From Flavobacterium sp. HSC-61S13 (GTDB lineage: Bacteria; Bacteroidota; Bacteroidia; Flavobacteriales; Flavobacteriaceae): a stretch of DNA of 64,000 nt. Within the stretch, counting starts at the first letter, position 1, and each line of letters starts with the position of its first letter. Made by a program: the position numbers and the translations under genes. The notes below the pieces were generated by a model. The model did not search any database, had not been told where the DNA came from, and worked only from the letters and a program-made list of their open reading frames with translations. Shown one piece after another: positions 33,450 to 42,180 of the stretch. The DNA is taken from contig NZ_JALJZV010000001.1 in assembly GCF_024171535.1 (NCBI RefSeq), positions 310,001 through 374,000 on the forward strand, given 5' to 3'.

Positions 33450-33580
33450 TGCTTATTTGCACATTCGCACATTCGCACATTCGCACATTCGCACATTTGC
33501 ACATTTGCACATACGCCCATTCGCTCTAACTCGTAAAAATGGAACAGCCTTTCAACTTATTCGCCTATCTGCGTATGGGT
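33450..33580. repeat. Inverted, diverged member of the 3.5-kb repeat family
   Basis: Seven head-to-tail CACATTCG/CACATTTG octamers are followed by the ordered words CATACGCCCATTCG, ACTCGTAAAAATGGAACAGCC, TTCAACTTATTCGCCTAT. These are the reverse complement, with a few changes, of the unit at 3765-3854 (GGCTGTTCCATTTTTATGTG and neighbours). It lies between the two tRNA-Tyr genes. An apparent frame at 33457-33807 runs through the repeat and the tRNA and is not a gene. Confidence 0.75.
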
Positions 33581-33593
33581 ACCAAAAGTTTTT

Positions 33594-33630
33594 CCAAAAA
33601 AAAAACAGACCAAGTAAACTTGATCTGTTT
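33594..33630 (-). terminator. Intrinsic terminator of tRNA-Tyr copy B
   Basis: Arms 33603-33615 and 33618-33630 pair with one mismatch, and a long minus-strand T-run follows (plus-strand A at 33596-33605). It resembles the copy A terminator but carries its own loop. Confidence 0.75.
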
Positions 33631-33632
33631 TG

Positions 33633-33713
33633 TGGGGAGAGTAGGATTCGAACCTACGAAGGTTTCCCAACGGATTTACAGTCCGTCCTCGTTGGCCGCT
33701 TGAGTATCTCCCC
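33633..33713 (-). tRNA. tRNA-Tyr (anticodon GTA), copy B
   Basis: The 81-nt gene is identical to copy A, with GTA anticodon, long variable arm and no encoded CCA. It lies 331 bp upstream of copy A in the direction of transcription, and each copy has its own terminator. Upstream flank 33714-33757 matches that of copy A. Confidence 0.95.
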
Positions 33714-33865
33714 AGTAAGCGACTCGCCTATGTCTTTCAACGGTGCAAATATAAGGCAGTTTTTCGATTCTACAAGGGTTACAGAGATTTTTTTTAAAAA
33801 TAATTAACAGCAAATGCTTAACTGTTTGAGTATTAAAATTGTAAGAAAAATCTTTTTTTAGCTTT

Positions 33866-34684
33866 TTAGAATTGAATGATCGTTTGACGAATAGCTACCA
33901 ATTTTTTCATCAGATCTTCGAAATAATCTAGGTGAAGCATGTTGGCACCATCGCTTTTTGCGTGTGCAGGATCAAAGTGCGTTTCGATAAAAATTCCATC
34001 GACTCCAACGGCAATTCCCGCTTTGGCAACCGTTTCAATTAAATCGGGTCTTCCTCCGGTAACTCCAGAAGATTGATTGGGTTGTTGTAGGGAATGTGTA
34101 ATGTCTAATACGGTTGTTGCATATTGTTGCATGGTTGGTATGCCACGATAATCCACAATCATGTCTTGGTAGCCAAACATGGTTCCACGGTCGGTAATCA
34201 TCACGTTTTCGTTGGCGCAATCCAATACTTTTTGCACGGCGTGTTTCATGCTTTCCGGACTCATGAATTGACCTTTTTTTAGATTGATGGTCTTTCCGGT
34301 TTTGGCCGCTGCAACAACTAAATCGGTTTGACGTACCAAAAAGGCCGGAATCTGTAAAATATCTACATATTCCGCGGCCATAGCAGCATCGGAATTCTCG
34401 TGTATATCCGTTACTGTAGGTACATTAAATGCTTGACCGACCTTTTGAATGATCTTAAGGGCTTTTTCGTCACCAATTCCAGTAAAACTATCTATTCTCG
34501 AACGGTTGGCTTTTTTGAATGAACCTTTAAATACAAAAGGAATCTTTAAGTCGTCGGTAATTCGAACCAAACGCTCGGCAATTTTAAAGGCCATTTCTTC
34601 GCTTTCGATGGCACATGGACCGGCGAGTAAAAAGAAATTTCCACTGTCTGTATTCTTTATTAAGGGGATGTTATTGATATCCAT
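33866..34684 (-). CDS. kdsA: 3-deoxy-8-phosphooctulonate (KDO-8-P) synthase
   Basis: Taken from ATG 34684, the protein is 272 residues, starting MDINNIPLI; an ATG at 34708 would add eight residues. Motifs: FLLAGPCAIESEEMA, FVFKGSFKKANRSRIDSF, GTMFGYQDMIVDYRGIP, DITHSLQQPN, SSGVTGGRPDL and IFIETHFDPAHAKSDGANML. These are KdsA signatures for binding phosphoenolpyruvate and arabinose-5-phosphate. The product feeds the KDO of lipopolysaccharide inner core, consistent with a Gram-negative organism. The DUF4199 gene lies 41 bp upstream on the same strand. Confidence 0.96.
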   Translation of the reverse strand: MDINNIPLIKNTDSGNFFLLAGPCAIESEEMAFKIAERLVRITDDLKIPFVFKGSFKKANRSRIDSFTGIGDEKALKIIQKVGQAFNVPTVTDIHENSDAAMAAEYVDILQIPAFLVRQTDLVVAAAKTGKTINLKKGQFMSPESMKHAVQKVLDCANENVMITDRGTMFGYQDMIVDYRGIPTMQQYATTVLDITHSLQQPNQSSGVTGGRPDLIETVAKAGIAVGVDGIFIETHFDPAHAKSDGANMLHLDYFEDLMKKLVAIRQTIIQF

Positions 34685-34725
34685 TATTTGAGTATTTTGT
34701 ACTATCAAAGATAGTGAATTTTCAA

Positions 34726-35214
34726 TTATTTTTTGACGTTTTTCGTTTGAATAAAATAAGCAACTGCAGCCGAGGTGACAACTCCTAATGAAAGGTTGTT
34801 GTATGCGCCTTGTCTCAAATAATTATCAAATGAAAAATAAGTAGTTGCGGTTTCTATATTCATGCTGCCTTTGGCCACAATCACAGCGGCTAACTTACTA
34901 AAGAATTCCGGCGAGATCTGCGTATAAGTAATATATTGAACCAAGGGAAAGAAAATCGTAATCATCAAGGTTAACACCATACCCGAAAAGAACGCTTGTT
35001 TCCATGTGATTAGGGAGTTAAAAAAGTGTTTTTTCTTCTCTTTTAAGGCAAGTATATACACCGCGATTAGGATGATAGAAAACAAATTGGTAAACAAAAT
35101 CTGAATCCCGATTTTCTCGTCGTGATATCCTAGGGTTTTTTCTAAATACATCCAGGCTATCGCTAAAACAGTACTGATCGCAGCCCATTTGAATTCAATA
35201 GAATAGTTTTTCAT
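34726..35214 (-). CDS. DUF4199 family membrane protein
   Basis: This 162-residue protein has four predicted transmembrane helices (about residues 7-23, 32-52, 70-95 and 136-155). A short soluble loop contains ITYTQISPEFFSKLAAVIVAKGSMN. Length and helix pattern fit DUF4199, a family of small inner-membrane proteins nearly restricted to Bacteroidetes. No function is known. It lies between kdsA and the divergent polyphosphate operon. Confidence 0.72.
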   Translation of the reverse strand: MKNYSIEFKWAAISTVLAIAWMYLEKTLGYHDEKIGIQILFTNLFSIILIAVYILALKEKKKHFFNSLITWKQAFFSGMVLTLMITIFFPLVQYITYTQISPEFFSKLAAVIVAKGSMNIETATTYFSFDNYLRQGAYNNLSLGVVTSAAVAYFIQTKNVKK

Positions 35215-35378
35215 GCTCAGGTTTTTAATAAAAAATCAAAATTAAACTAATTATCTCGTTATAAAAAAATAAAGTTCTAATGTATTTTTCAACTAAAATT
35301 GATTATATTTAAAGGAATAAAAAAAGAAATTACCTACGAGATTGTCATTATAATAGTAGAAAACTTAAAATTATACCG

Positions 35379-35867
35379 ATGATGAAATTAATTTTAATAA
35401 GACATGCCAAATCCAGTTGGAATACTCCAGTTCAGGATCATGATAGGCCGTTATCTAAGAAAGGGATTAATGACGCTCATATCGTTTCGGATAAACTAGC
35501 AGAAAACTTACCGAAAACCTCAATAATTTGGACCAGTACAGCAAAAAGAGCGCGAGAAACTGCGGTTATTTTTGCGCAAAATTTTTTAATTCCCTTGGAG
35601 TCTCTGATTCAAAAGCCCGAATTATATACTTTTGAACCAGCGGAATTAGAAAAAATCATAAAAAGTTGTGAAAATGCTCATTCCAATCTAATTCTTTTTG
35701 GACACAATGATGCTATAACGAAATTTGTTAATAAATTTGGTGACCTTTCGATTGAAAACGTCCCCACTAGTGGAGTGGTTGAAATTAATTTCGACACGGA
35801 TCAATGGAGCAAAATCTCGAAAGGTAAAGTTGTGCAAACTATTTTCCCAAGAGATTTACAAGTATGA
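35379..35867 (+). CDS. SixA-like histidine phosphatase
   Basis: This 162-residue protein of the histidine phosphatase (phosphoglycerate-mutase-like) superfamily has the catalytic LIRHAKSSWNTP at the N-terminus (RHxxS), then TSTAKRARETAVIF (second Arg) and LILFGHNDAIT (second His). SixA of E. coli removes phosphate from histidine-phosphotransfer domains. The gene overlaps ppk1 by 4 bp, so the two are translationally coupled; a role in polyphosphate or phosphate-related signalling is an inference from this. Other phosphomonoester substrates are possible. Confidence 0.85.
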   Translation: MMKLILIRHAKSSWNTPVQDHDRPLSKKGINDAHIVSDKLAENLPKTSIIWTSTAKRARETAVIFAQNFLIPLESLIQKPELYTFEPAELEKIIKSCENAHSNLILFGHNDAITKFVNKFGDLSIENVPTSGVVEINFDTDQWSKISKGKVVQTIFPRDLQV

Positions 35868-37957
35868 GTCCAAAACCTATTAAGTTTAGATATTTAGATC
35901 GCGAAAAAAGCTGGTTAGCTTTTAACGAAAGAGTATTACAAGAAGCAGGAGATCCCTCCGTGCCTTTATTAGATCGGCTTCGGTTTTTAGGAATTTTCTC
36001 AAATAATTTAGATGAGTTTTTCAGGGTTCGCTATGCAGCTGTACGTCGCTTTACCTTGTCGGGTAATGCGCATAAAAAGCTAGAAAGTGGTATTACCGCT
36101 CAAGATTTGATTGCGCAAATCACCAAGATTGTGATCAATCAGCAAACGGAGAGTTTGAGGATTCTTAAGGAAATCGAAGACAAACTTCAGCATCACGGCA
36201 TATTCGTGTTGGATGAAACTCAAATCAATAAACAACAACAGAATTTTGTTAAGGAATTTTTCCTTCATCAGGTAAGTCCCGATTTGGTGACGATTATCTT
36301 AAATGATTTGGCAGAGTTTCCTTTGTTAAAAGATACATCAGGTTATTTGGCCGTTAAATTGGTGATGAAACAACCGTCGGAAATCAATCCTCTTAAAAAG
36401 GAAATTCGATATGCCATAGTTGAAATACCCAATACGATCAACCGCTTTGTCGAATTACCATCGCAAGACAATCAGAAGAATATTATATTATTAGACGATA
36501 TCATTCGATTTAATCTCCATCATATTTTTAGTATTTTTAATTATGAGAGTATTTCGGCTCACATGATTAAGATCACTAGGGATGCTGAGTTGGATTTTGA
36601 TACCGATTTGCATAAATCCTTTGTTGAAAAGATCTGGACCAGTGTTCGCGATAGACGCGACGGGGAATTGGTGCGTTTTGTTTATGACCAATCGATGGAC
36701 AATGACACTTTGGTATTTTTATTAGGGCGGGTTAAAATTGAAGCGATCGATAGTATTATTCCTGGAGGACGTTATCACAATAGGAGGGATTATATGAATT
36801 TTCCAACCTTGGGACGAACGGATTTGATCTCGCAAAACGATGCTCCATTACCCGTTCCGGGTTTGAGTTTTGAAGGTAGTGTGATCGATGAAATTCAACG
36901 TCGCGATTTTATGATACACACTCCGTATCAGTCCTTTTCGTATATCGTCAGATTTTTGCGTGAGGCGGCATTAGACCCGAGAGTGCTGTCGATTAAAATC
37001 ACCTTATACCGACTGGCTAAAAATTCTCAAGTGATTAGCTCGCTGATCAATGCTGCTAAAAATGGTAAAAAAGTCATTGTGCAAATCGAATTGCAAGCTC
37101 GTTTTGACGAGGTTAGTAATATTTACTATGCGGAATTGATGCAAACCGAGGGAATCGAGCTGATTTTTGGAGTTCGTGGTCTTAAGGTACACAGTAAGAT
37201 TTGTGTCATAGAACGTATGGAAAACAAAAAGGTTAAGCGTTATGGATTTATATCAACCGGAAACTTTAATGAAAGTACGGCCAAGATTTATACCGATGTT
37301 ACCTTATTGACCAGTCATTCCCAAATATTAAAAGACGTATCCAAGATTTTTGACTTTCTACAGGTCAGTTATCGCGTACATAAATACAAGCATTTGTTGG
37401 TATCGCCTCATTATACGCGTTCCAAATTTTATAAATTGATCGAACGAGAAACCAAAAATGCCCAACTGGGTAAGGAGGCTTATATTAAGTTGAAGATGAA
37501 CAGTTTGTCGGATATTAAAATGATTGACCGATTGTATGAAGCCAGTAATGCAGGAGTTAAGATTCAATTGATTGTGCGAGGTATTTGTTGTTTGATTCCC
37601 GGTGTTCCTGGAATGAGTGATAATATCGAAGCTATAAGTATAGTCGATAAATACTTAGAACATTCAAGAGTGTATATTTTCGGAAACGAAGGCAATCCGG
37701 ATATTTATATTTCTTCAGCAGATTTTATGACGCGAAATTTAGATGATCGCGTCGAAGTTTCCTGTCCTATTTACGACAACAATATTAAAAAAGAATTGTT
37801 AGATACCTTCGCCATAGGATGGAAGGGCAATATAAAAGCGCGTATACATTCGGAAGATCTATCCAATGAATACCGCCACGAAGGAGAATCTGCCTTTCAA
37901 GCGCAAACGCAAACCTACAGATATTTTAGAGACCAATTAGATGTAAATTTAGACTAG
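35864..37957 (+). CDS. ppk1: Polyphosphate kinase 1
   Basis: This 697-residue protein has the usual Ppk1 length and domains: N-terminal RYLDREKSWLAFNERVLQEA, the head domain with LDEFFRVRYAAV, and two phospholipase-D-like C-terminal domains. These hold VHSKICVIER, with the His that is autophosphorylated in the family (about residue 440), GFISTGNFNESTAKIYTD, and ISSADFMTRNLDDRVEVSCP with the second His/Arg region. It reversibly builds polyphosphate from ATP. It overlaps the SixA-like gene by 4 bp and precedes ppx by 4 bp, forming one operon. Confidence 0.96.
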   Translation: MSPKPIKFRYLDREKSWLAFNERVLQEAGDPSVPLLDRLRFLGIFSNNLDEFFRVRYAAVRRFTLSGNAHKKLESGITAQDLIAQITKIVINQQTESLRILKEIEDKLQHHGIFVLDETQINKQQQNFVKEFFLHQVSPDLVTIILNDLAEFPLLKDTSGYLAVKLVMKQPSEINPLKKEIRYAIVEIPNTINRFVELPSQDNQKNIILLDDIIRFNLHHIFSIFNYESISAHMIKITRDAELDFDTDLHKSFVEKIWTSVRDRRDGELVRFVYDQSMDNDTLVFLLGRVKIEAIDSIIPGGRYHNRRDYMNFPTLGRTDLISQNDAPLPVPGLSFEGSVIDEIQRRDFMIHTPYQSFSYIVRFLREAALDPRVLSIKITLYRLAKNSQVISSLINAAKNGKKVIVQIELQARFDEVSNIYYAELMQTEGIELIFGVRGLKVHSKICVIERMENKKVKRYGFISTGNFNESTAKIYTDVTLLTSHSQILKDVSKIFDFLQVSYRVHKYKHLLVSPHYTRSKFYKLIERETKNAQLGKEAYIKLKMNSLSDIKMIDRLYEASNAGVKIQLIVRGICCLIPGVPGMSDNIEAISIVDKYLEHSRVYIFGNEGNPDIYISSADFMTRNLDDRVEVSCPIYDNNIKKELLDTFAIGWKGNIKARIHSEDLSNEYRHEGESAFQAQTQTYRYFRDQLDVNLD

Positions 37958-37961
37958 TGCT

Positions 37962-38873
37962 ATGTTAAAAATAAAGAGATACGCAGCCATTGATATTGGT
38001 TCTAATGCCATGCGCTTATTGATTATGAATATTATTGAAGAAGAAGGTAAACCCACTATCTTTAGTAAGAGTTCGTTAATTCGTGTTCCGATTCGTTTGG
38101 GACAAGATGCCTTTACGGTAGGCGAGATATCGGAAGAGAATATTTCGCGTATGCTCGATGCTATGAAAGCCTTTAAGTTGTTGATGCGCGTATATAAAGT
38201 CGAGCGATTTATGGCCTGCGCTACGTCGGCCATGCGGGAAGCTTATAACAGCCAGGATATCGTCGATTTGATTTTGGAAGAAACCGGAATTAAAATTGCC
38301 GTGATCGATGGTAAAAAAGAGGCGAGTATTATCGCTTCGTCGGATTTAAAACAATATATCACTTCTGATAAAACGGTCTTGTATGTTGATGTGGGCGGTG
38401 GAAGTACTGAATTCACCTTGTTTACCAACGGAAAAGCTTCTGTATCTAAGTCGTTTAAAAATGGTACCGTGCGTTTAATCAATAATATGGTGACGGATTC
38501 CGTTTGGAGTGAAATAGAAAAATGGTTAAAAATTCAGACCGAACAACACAAGGATATCTTGCTTATTGGTTCTGGTGGAAACATCAATAAAATTTTTAAA
38601 ATGTCGCGTAAGGCACAAGACAAGCCTTTGGGATATCTTTATTTGATGACGCAACTAAATCTGCTAAAATCACTGACTTACGAGCAACGAATAGCTACTT
38701 TGGGATTAAATCCCGATCGTGCTGATGTGATCATACCAGCTTTAAAGATTTATGTCAATGCGATGAAGTGGAGTGGTGCTAAACAAATTTTTGTTCCCAA
38801 AATAGGGCTTTCGGATGGTGTAGTTAAAGCGATTTACTACAACAGCATTCCTCTGGATTATCAGGATCTTTAA
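37962..38873 (+). CDS. ppx: Exopolyphosphatase, Ppx/GppA family
   Basis: This 303-residue ASKHA-fold phosphatase has YAAIDIGSNAMRLLI (phosphate 1 motif), FMACATSAMREA, VLYVDVGGGSTEFTLF (phosphate 2) and LLIGSGGNINKIF. It is of the short two-domain Ppx/GppA form without the extra C-terminal HD-like domains of E. coli Ppx. It hydrolyses terminal phosphates of polyphosphate, or possibly pppGpp. Placement directly after ppk1 makes polyphosphate the likely substrate. Confidence 0.92.
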   Translation: MLKIKRYAAIDIGSNAMRLLIMNIIEEEGKPTIFSKSSLIRVPIRLGQDAFTVGEISEENISRMLDAMKAFKLLMRVYKVERFMACATSAMREAYNSQDIVDLILEETGIKIAVIDGKKEASIIASSDLKQYITSDKTVLYVDVGGGSTEFTLFTNGKASVSKSFKNGTVRLINNMVTDSVWSEIEKWLKIQTEQHKDILLIGSGGNINKIFKMSRKAQDKPLGYLYLMTQLNLLKSLTYEQRIATLGLNPDRADVIIPALKIYVNAMKWSGAKQIFVPKIGLSDGVVKAIYYNSIPLDYQDL

Positions 38874-38973
38874 ATGAACAACTAAGAGCACCGCTGTATT
38901 CGATACACTTGGAGTAGCTATTCTCTTGAAAGTATTGTTATACATGGAGTTGTGGGAGTTTGGGGCGCGTTCT

Positions 38974-39027
38974 AACCATTAAATTTAGAGACAAATTTTT
39001 AAAAGTTTGGATCTAAATTTAGTGGTT
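38974..39027. other. Long AT-rich hairpin in the gap after ppx
   Basis: AACCATTAAATTTAGA pairs with TCTAAATTTAGTGGTT (one G-U) around a loop that can itself fold (CAAA...TTTG). The gap (38874-39188, 315 bp) otherwise holds AT-rich sequence rich in TTTTG words and no open frame. It lies 100 bp past ppx, far for a simple terminator and without a T-run at the base; it may be an mRNA 3'-end structure. Confidence 0.45.
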
Positions 39028-39188
39028 ATGCGATCGTTTAACTGTTTTTATCAAAATGCTAAAAGGTCTATTTTGTTTTTTTTGATGTTTTGATGTGTTT
39101 ATTTGTGTTTTTGTTTGTTTTTATAGCTAGTTAATGTTTATTATTGTGTAATGTACAATCTTTGAGTTCGGAGATTTATTTTTATACA

Positions 39189-40187
39189 ATGGGACTAGTT
39201 AAAAATGTTTTATATGCCGCTTCACATAAAAAATTCTTAAAACTTTTTAAGAGCCAAATTATCCTTCCTTATTATCACATCGTAAAGGATAATCCTGTGG
39301 CACATATAGAAAACTTATATAAGTATAAGACCTGCCAGCAATTTGAAACGGATATAGACCTTTTATTAGCACATTATAAACCGGTAGATCCTAAAGATTT
39401 AATAAGCGGTCAAACCCTTTTATCCAATTCTTTTTTACTGACTTTTGACGACGGTTTACAGGAGGTTTACACGCATATTTATCCGATTCTCAAGAAGAAA
39501 AATATCAAGGCTATTTTCTTTATTAATCCTGATTTTATAGACAATAAGGTGGGATTGTACAAACATTATATTAGTTTTATCCTTTCTCACTTAGATAGCT
39601 TATCCTTTGAGAATACAATTTTAGAGAAAATCGGTAACGTATTTGGTTTTTCCTTTTATAGTATTGAAGATTTCAAAAAAAAAATTTTAAATATTGATTT
39701 TTCCGATAGAAATAAAGTCCATAAGGTCTTTGAACTTTTAGGTTTGGATGTTAAGCAGTATCTTGATCGGCATCAACCGTATCTTACTTGCGTACAAATA
39801 GAAGAAATGATGGCGGATGGTTTTTATTTTGGAGGGCATACGATGTCGCATGCGACGCTAAATCGACTGAGTCATCACGAGCAGAAAGGCGAGATTATCG
39901 AATCTGTAGATTGGATAAAGAAACGTTTTCAAGTTGATTATAGTTTATTTGCTTTTCCCTATTCGGATAAATCTATATCAAATCAATTGATTAGAGAGTT
40001 ATTTGAATACGATAGCAACATCAAGCTTTTTGGAAACTCCGGTATAAAAAGTGATGTGGATCATAGAATCTTTCAGCGTTTTTCTTTGGAAAACCCTGCA
40101 AGGGAGACGGGTAAACAAATTGTCACAGAAAATTTATATAAATACTACAATAAAATAGTCGGCAAGTATCATATCAAAAGAGCATGA
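39189..40187 (+). CDS. Polysaccharide deacetylase family protein
   Basis: From ATG 39189 this is 332 residues (MGLVKNVLYAASHKKF), without the 15 upstream residues of the longest frame. It has a NodB-homology domain: ILPYYHIV, SFLLTFDDGLQEVYTHIYPIL (catalytic Asp and metal-binding Asp of TFDDG), and GGHTMSHATLNRLSH (metal-binding His pair), then FAFPYSDKSIS. Family enzymes remove acetyl groups from GlcNAc-containing polymers or act on other carbohydrate amides. No signal peptide, so it probably acts in the cytoplasm or on a lipid-linked intermediate. The next gene overlaps it by 4 bp. Confidence 0.88.
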   Translation: MGLVKNVLYAASHKKFLKLFKSQIILPYYHIVKDNPVAHIENLYKYKTCQQFETDIDLLLAHYKPVDPKDLISGQTLLSNSFLLTFDDGLQEVYTHIYPILKKKNIKAIFFINPDFIDNKVGLYKHYISFILSHLDSLSFENTILEKIGNVFGFSFYSIEDFKKKILNIDFSDRNKVHKVFELLGLDVKQYLDRHQPYLTCVQIEEMMADGFYFGGHTMSHATLNRLSHHEQKGEIIESVDWIKKRFQVDYSLFAFPYSDKSISNQLIRELFEYDSNIKLFGNSGIKSDVDHRIFQRFSLENPARETGKQIVTENLYKYYNKIVGKYHIKRA

Positions 40188-41296
40188 TAGAAATTAAGAA
40201 AATACATAAAAGGGATATTCCTGAACTCCTAGATAATGAGGACTTTTGGAATCATTCGTTTTTGGCTACAAGCAAACACAGGCTGTTGGCACATTTTAAA
40301 AATCCGCATTTAGAGGATGGAGATCTGGTATTGTTATTGGCTTATAAACAAGGCGAGCTACTTGGATATATGGGCTTATTTATCGATCAGATAACGATCA
40401 ATAATAAAATAGAAAAAATCGGATGGCTTTCTACCTGGTGGGTTGATCCCAAAACAAAAGGAACGGGAATTGGTCGGGATTTACTCAATACGATGTACGC
40501 AGAAAATCATGGAAAAATAGGCATTTCTCAATTTACTCCAAGTGCTAAACGCGTTTATGATAAATCGGGTTATTTTACCACCTTAAAAACCAATAGGGGA
40601 ATAAAGGCGGTATTGCGTAGTAACCTCAGTTTTGTGATGCCCCAGCTGTTGCCAGAAAGTAGTAAGCTAGCGGGTCTCTTGAACAACGCCGATCACTTTT
40701 TGAATTTCTTTATCAATATAAAACTGTGGATTCAAAGTAGTTCAATCACCAATCGATTAAAAGACATCGAGTTAACATACTTAAATTCGCTTGATCAAGA
40801 AACCTTATTACTGATTAAACAATATAATACTAAGGATTTATCCGATAAAGGCAGCGCTTTTTTTGAATGGCTCAAAGCGTATAATTGGGTACAAAAGGCC
40901 CCTTTATTAGCGCTGACCAATCATCGTAAATATGCCTTTTCGATTTACGATAAAGCGTTTGAATTTTCGCTTATAAAAGTCAATAAGAATAACCGTTGTA
41001 TCGGTTTTATAGTTTTGCAGAAGAGAAATTACGTGACCAAAGTATTGTTTACTTATTACGATGCAAACTTACACAGTAAGGAGATCGCCGACATCATCAA
41101 ACTACAAGCAGTCAAACAAAATACACGAGAAATCATTTGTTATGATGATGCCCTATGCGCAAATTTCAACAAATCGAATTTGTTTTTGTATAAAACCACA
41201 AAAGTGAAACATTCGATTATATCGAAGGCATTTGATAAAATTGATTTTGCAGATATTAAAATGCACTTTGGCGATGGCGATTGTTCCTTTGCTTGA
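40184..41296 (+). CDS. GNAT family N-acetyltransferase
   Basis: This 370-residue protein has an N-terminal GNAT fold (about residues 1-150): LLAYKQGELLGYMGLFI, STWWVDPKTKGTGIGRDLLNTMY (the acetyl-CoA pyrophosphate-binding R/Q-x-x-G-x-G/A-like motif here KGTGIG), and SAKRVYDKSGYF. The C-terminal 200 residues are not recognised and may be a second, degenerate acyltransferase domain (CIGFIVLQKRNYVTKVLFTYYDA). It overlaps the deacetylase gene by 4 bp, and the pair suggests coupled deacetylation and re-acylation of an amino sugar. That is inference. Confidence 0.8.
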   Translation: MIEIKKIHKRDIPELLDNEDFWNHSFLATSKHRLLAHFKNPHLEDGDLVLLLAYKQGELLGYMGLFIDQITINNKIEKIGWLSTWWVDPKTKGTGIGRDLLNTMYAENHGKIGISQFTPSAKRVYDKSGYFTTLKTNRGIKAVLRSNLSFVMPQLLPESSKLAGLLNNADHFLNFFINIKLWIQSSSITNRLKDIELTYLNSLDQETLLLIKQYNTKDLSDKGSAFFEWLKAYNWVQKAPLLALTNHRKYAFSIYDKAFEFSLIKVNKNNRCIGFIVLQKRNYVTKVLFTYYDANLHSKEIADIIKLQAVKQNTREIICYDDALCANFNKSNLFLYKTTKVKHSIISKAFDKIDFADIKMHFGDGDCSFA

Positions 41297-41360
41297 TTTT
41301 TTTGCGAGCTATTCTAATGTACTCCTAAGGACGTTTCTCTTATATTAGTTTCAAACTACT

Positions 41361-41368
41361 TATCTTTG
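41361..41368 (+). promoter_or_regulatory. Candidate -7 promoter element before the TIGR02757 gene
   Basis: TATCTTTG is an exact TAnnTTTG match 32 bp upstream of the ATG at 41400, a sensible distance for a Bacteroidetes promoter. The upstream TTTC at about 23 bp spacing is only a weak -33 element. Confidence 0.4.
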
Positions 41369-41399
41369 TATTCTAATATGTTAGAACGTTTATTACATC

Positions 41400-42170
41400 A
41401 TGGTCATACCTGAAAATGAGTTAAAGGATTTTTTGGACTCCAAAGTTTTACAATACAATACGCTAGATTTTATCGAACCCGATCCGATTAGCGTACCACA
41501 TCGATATACTTTAAAAGAAGATATTGAGATTGCGGGGTTTTTAGCCTCAACTATAGCCTGGGGAAATCGTAAGATGATTACTAAAAACGGCCATCGGATG
41601 ATGGATTTGTTGGGTAACTCCCCTTATGATTTTGTAATGGAGCATCGCGAAGATCAATTGCAACAGTTGGAAGGTTTTGTACATAGGACTTTCAATGCTA
41701 CGGACTTTGCTTATTTTATAAAAGCCTTAAAACACATCTACACCGTACACGGTGGATTAGAACGTGTCTTTACAACCTACCAAACCGAGGACTCTCTACA
41801 ACCCGCTATCGAACATTTTCATGAGCTGTTTTTTGAAATACCTCATCAATTGAGAACGCGAAAACACGTAGCAAATCCTGCTAAAGGTTCGGTTGCAAAG
41901 CGGATTAATATGTGCTTACGTTGGTTTGTTAGAAACGACAATAACGGTGTTGATTTGGGAATTTGGAAAGATATAAACCCTTCAAAGTTATCTTGTCCCT
42001 TGGATGTACATTCTGGTAATGTCGCTCGGAAATTGGGACTGCTAACGCGAAAACAAAACGATGGGAAAGCTTTACTAGAGTTGGATAGCAGTCTGAGGAT
42101 TTTGGATAAAAATGATCCCGTGAAATACGATTTTGCCCTCTTCGGATTGGGAATATTTGAAGGTTTTTAA
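41400..42170 (+). CDS. TIGR02757/DUF2400 family protein
   Basis: This 256-residue protein is recognised by its N-terminal LDSKVLQYNTLDFIEPDPISVPHRY, then EIAGFLASTIAWGNRKMIT, NMCLRWFVRNDNNGVDLGIW and LSCPLDVHSGNVARKLGLLTRKQNDGKALLELD. This is the TIGR02757 (DUF2400) family, widespread in Bacteroidetes and some other bacteria, with no assigned function. The HhH-GPD-like central segment hints at nucleic-acid interaction, but this is a guess. It has its own candidate promoter. Confidence 0.88.
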   Translation: MVIPENELKDFLDSKVLQYNTLDFIEPDPISVPHRYTLKEDIEIAGFLASTIAWGNRKMITKNGHRMMDLLGNSPYDFVMEHREDQLQQLEGFVHRTFNATDFAYFIKALKHIYTVHGGLERVFTTYQTEDSLQPAIEHFHELFFEIPHQLRTRKHVANPAKGSVAKRINMCLRWFVRNDNNGVDLGIWKDINPSKLSCPLDVHSGNVARKLGLLTRKQNDGKALLELDSSLRILDKNDPVKYDFALFGLGIFEGF

Positions 42171-42180
42171 GAATAATTTC

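Noticed and set aside
33457-33807. Plus-strand frame of 116 residues
   Set aside because: It runs through the octamer repeat and straight across tRNA-Tyr copy B on the other strand, so it is not a gene.
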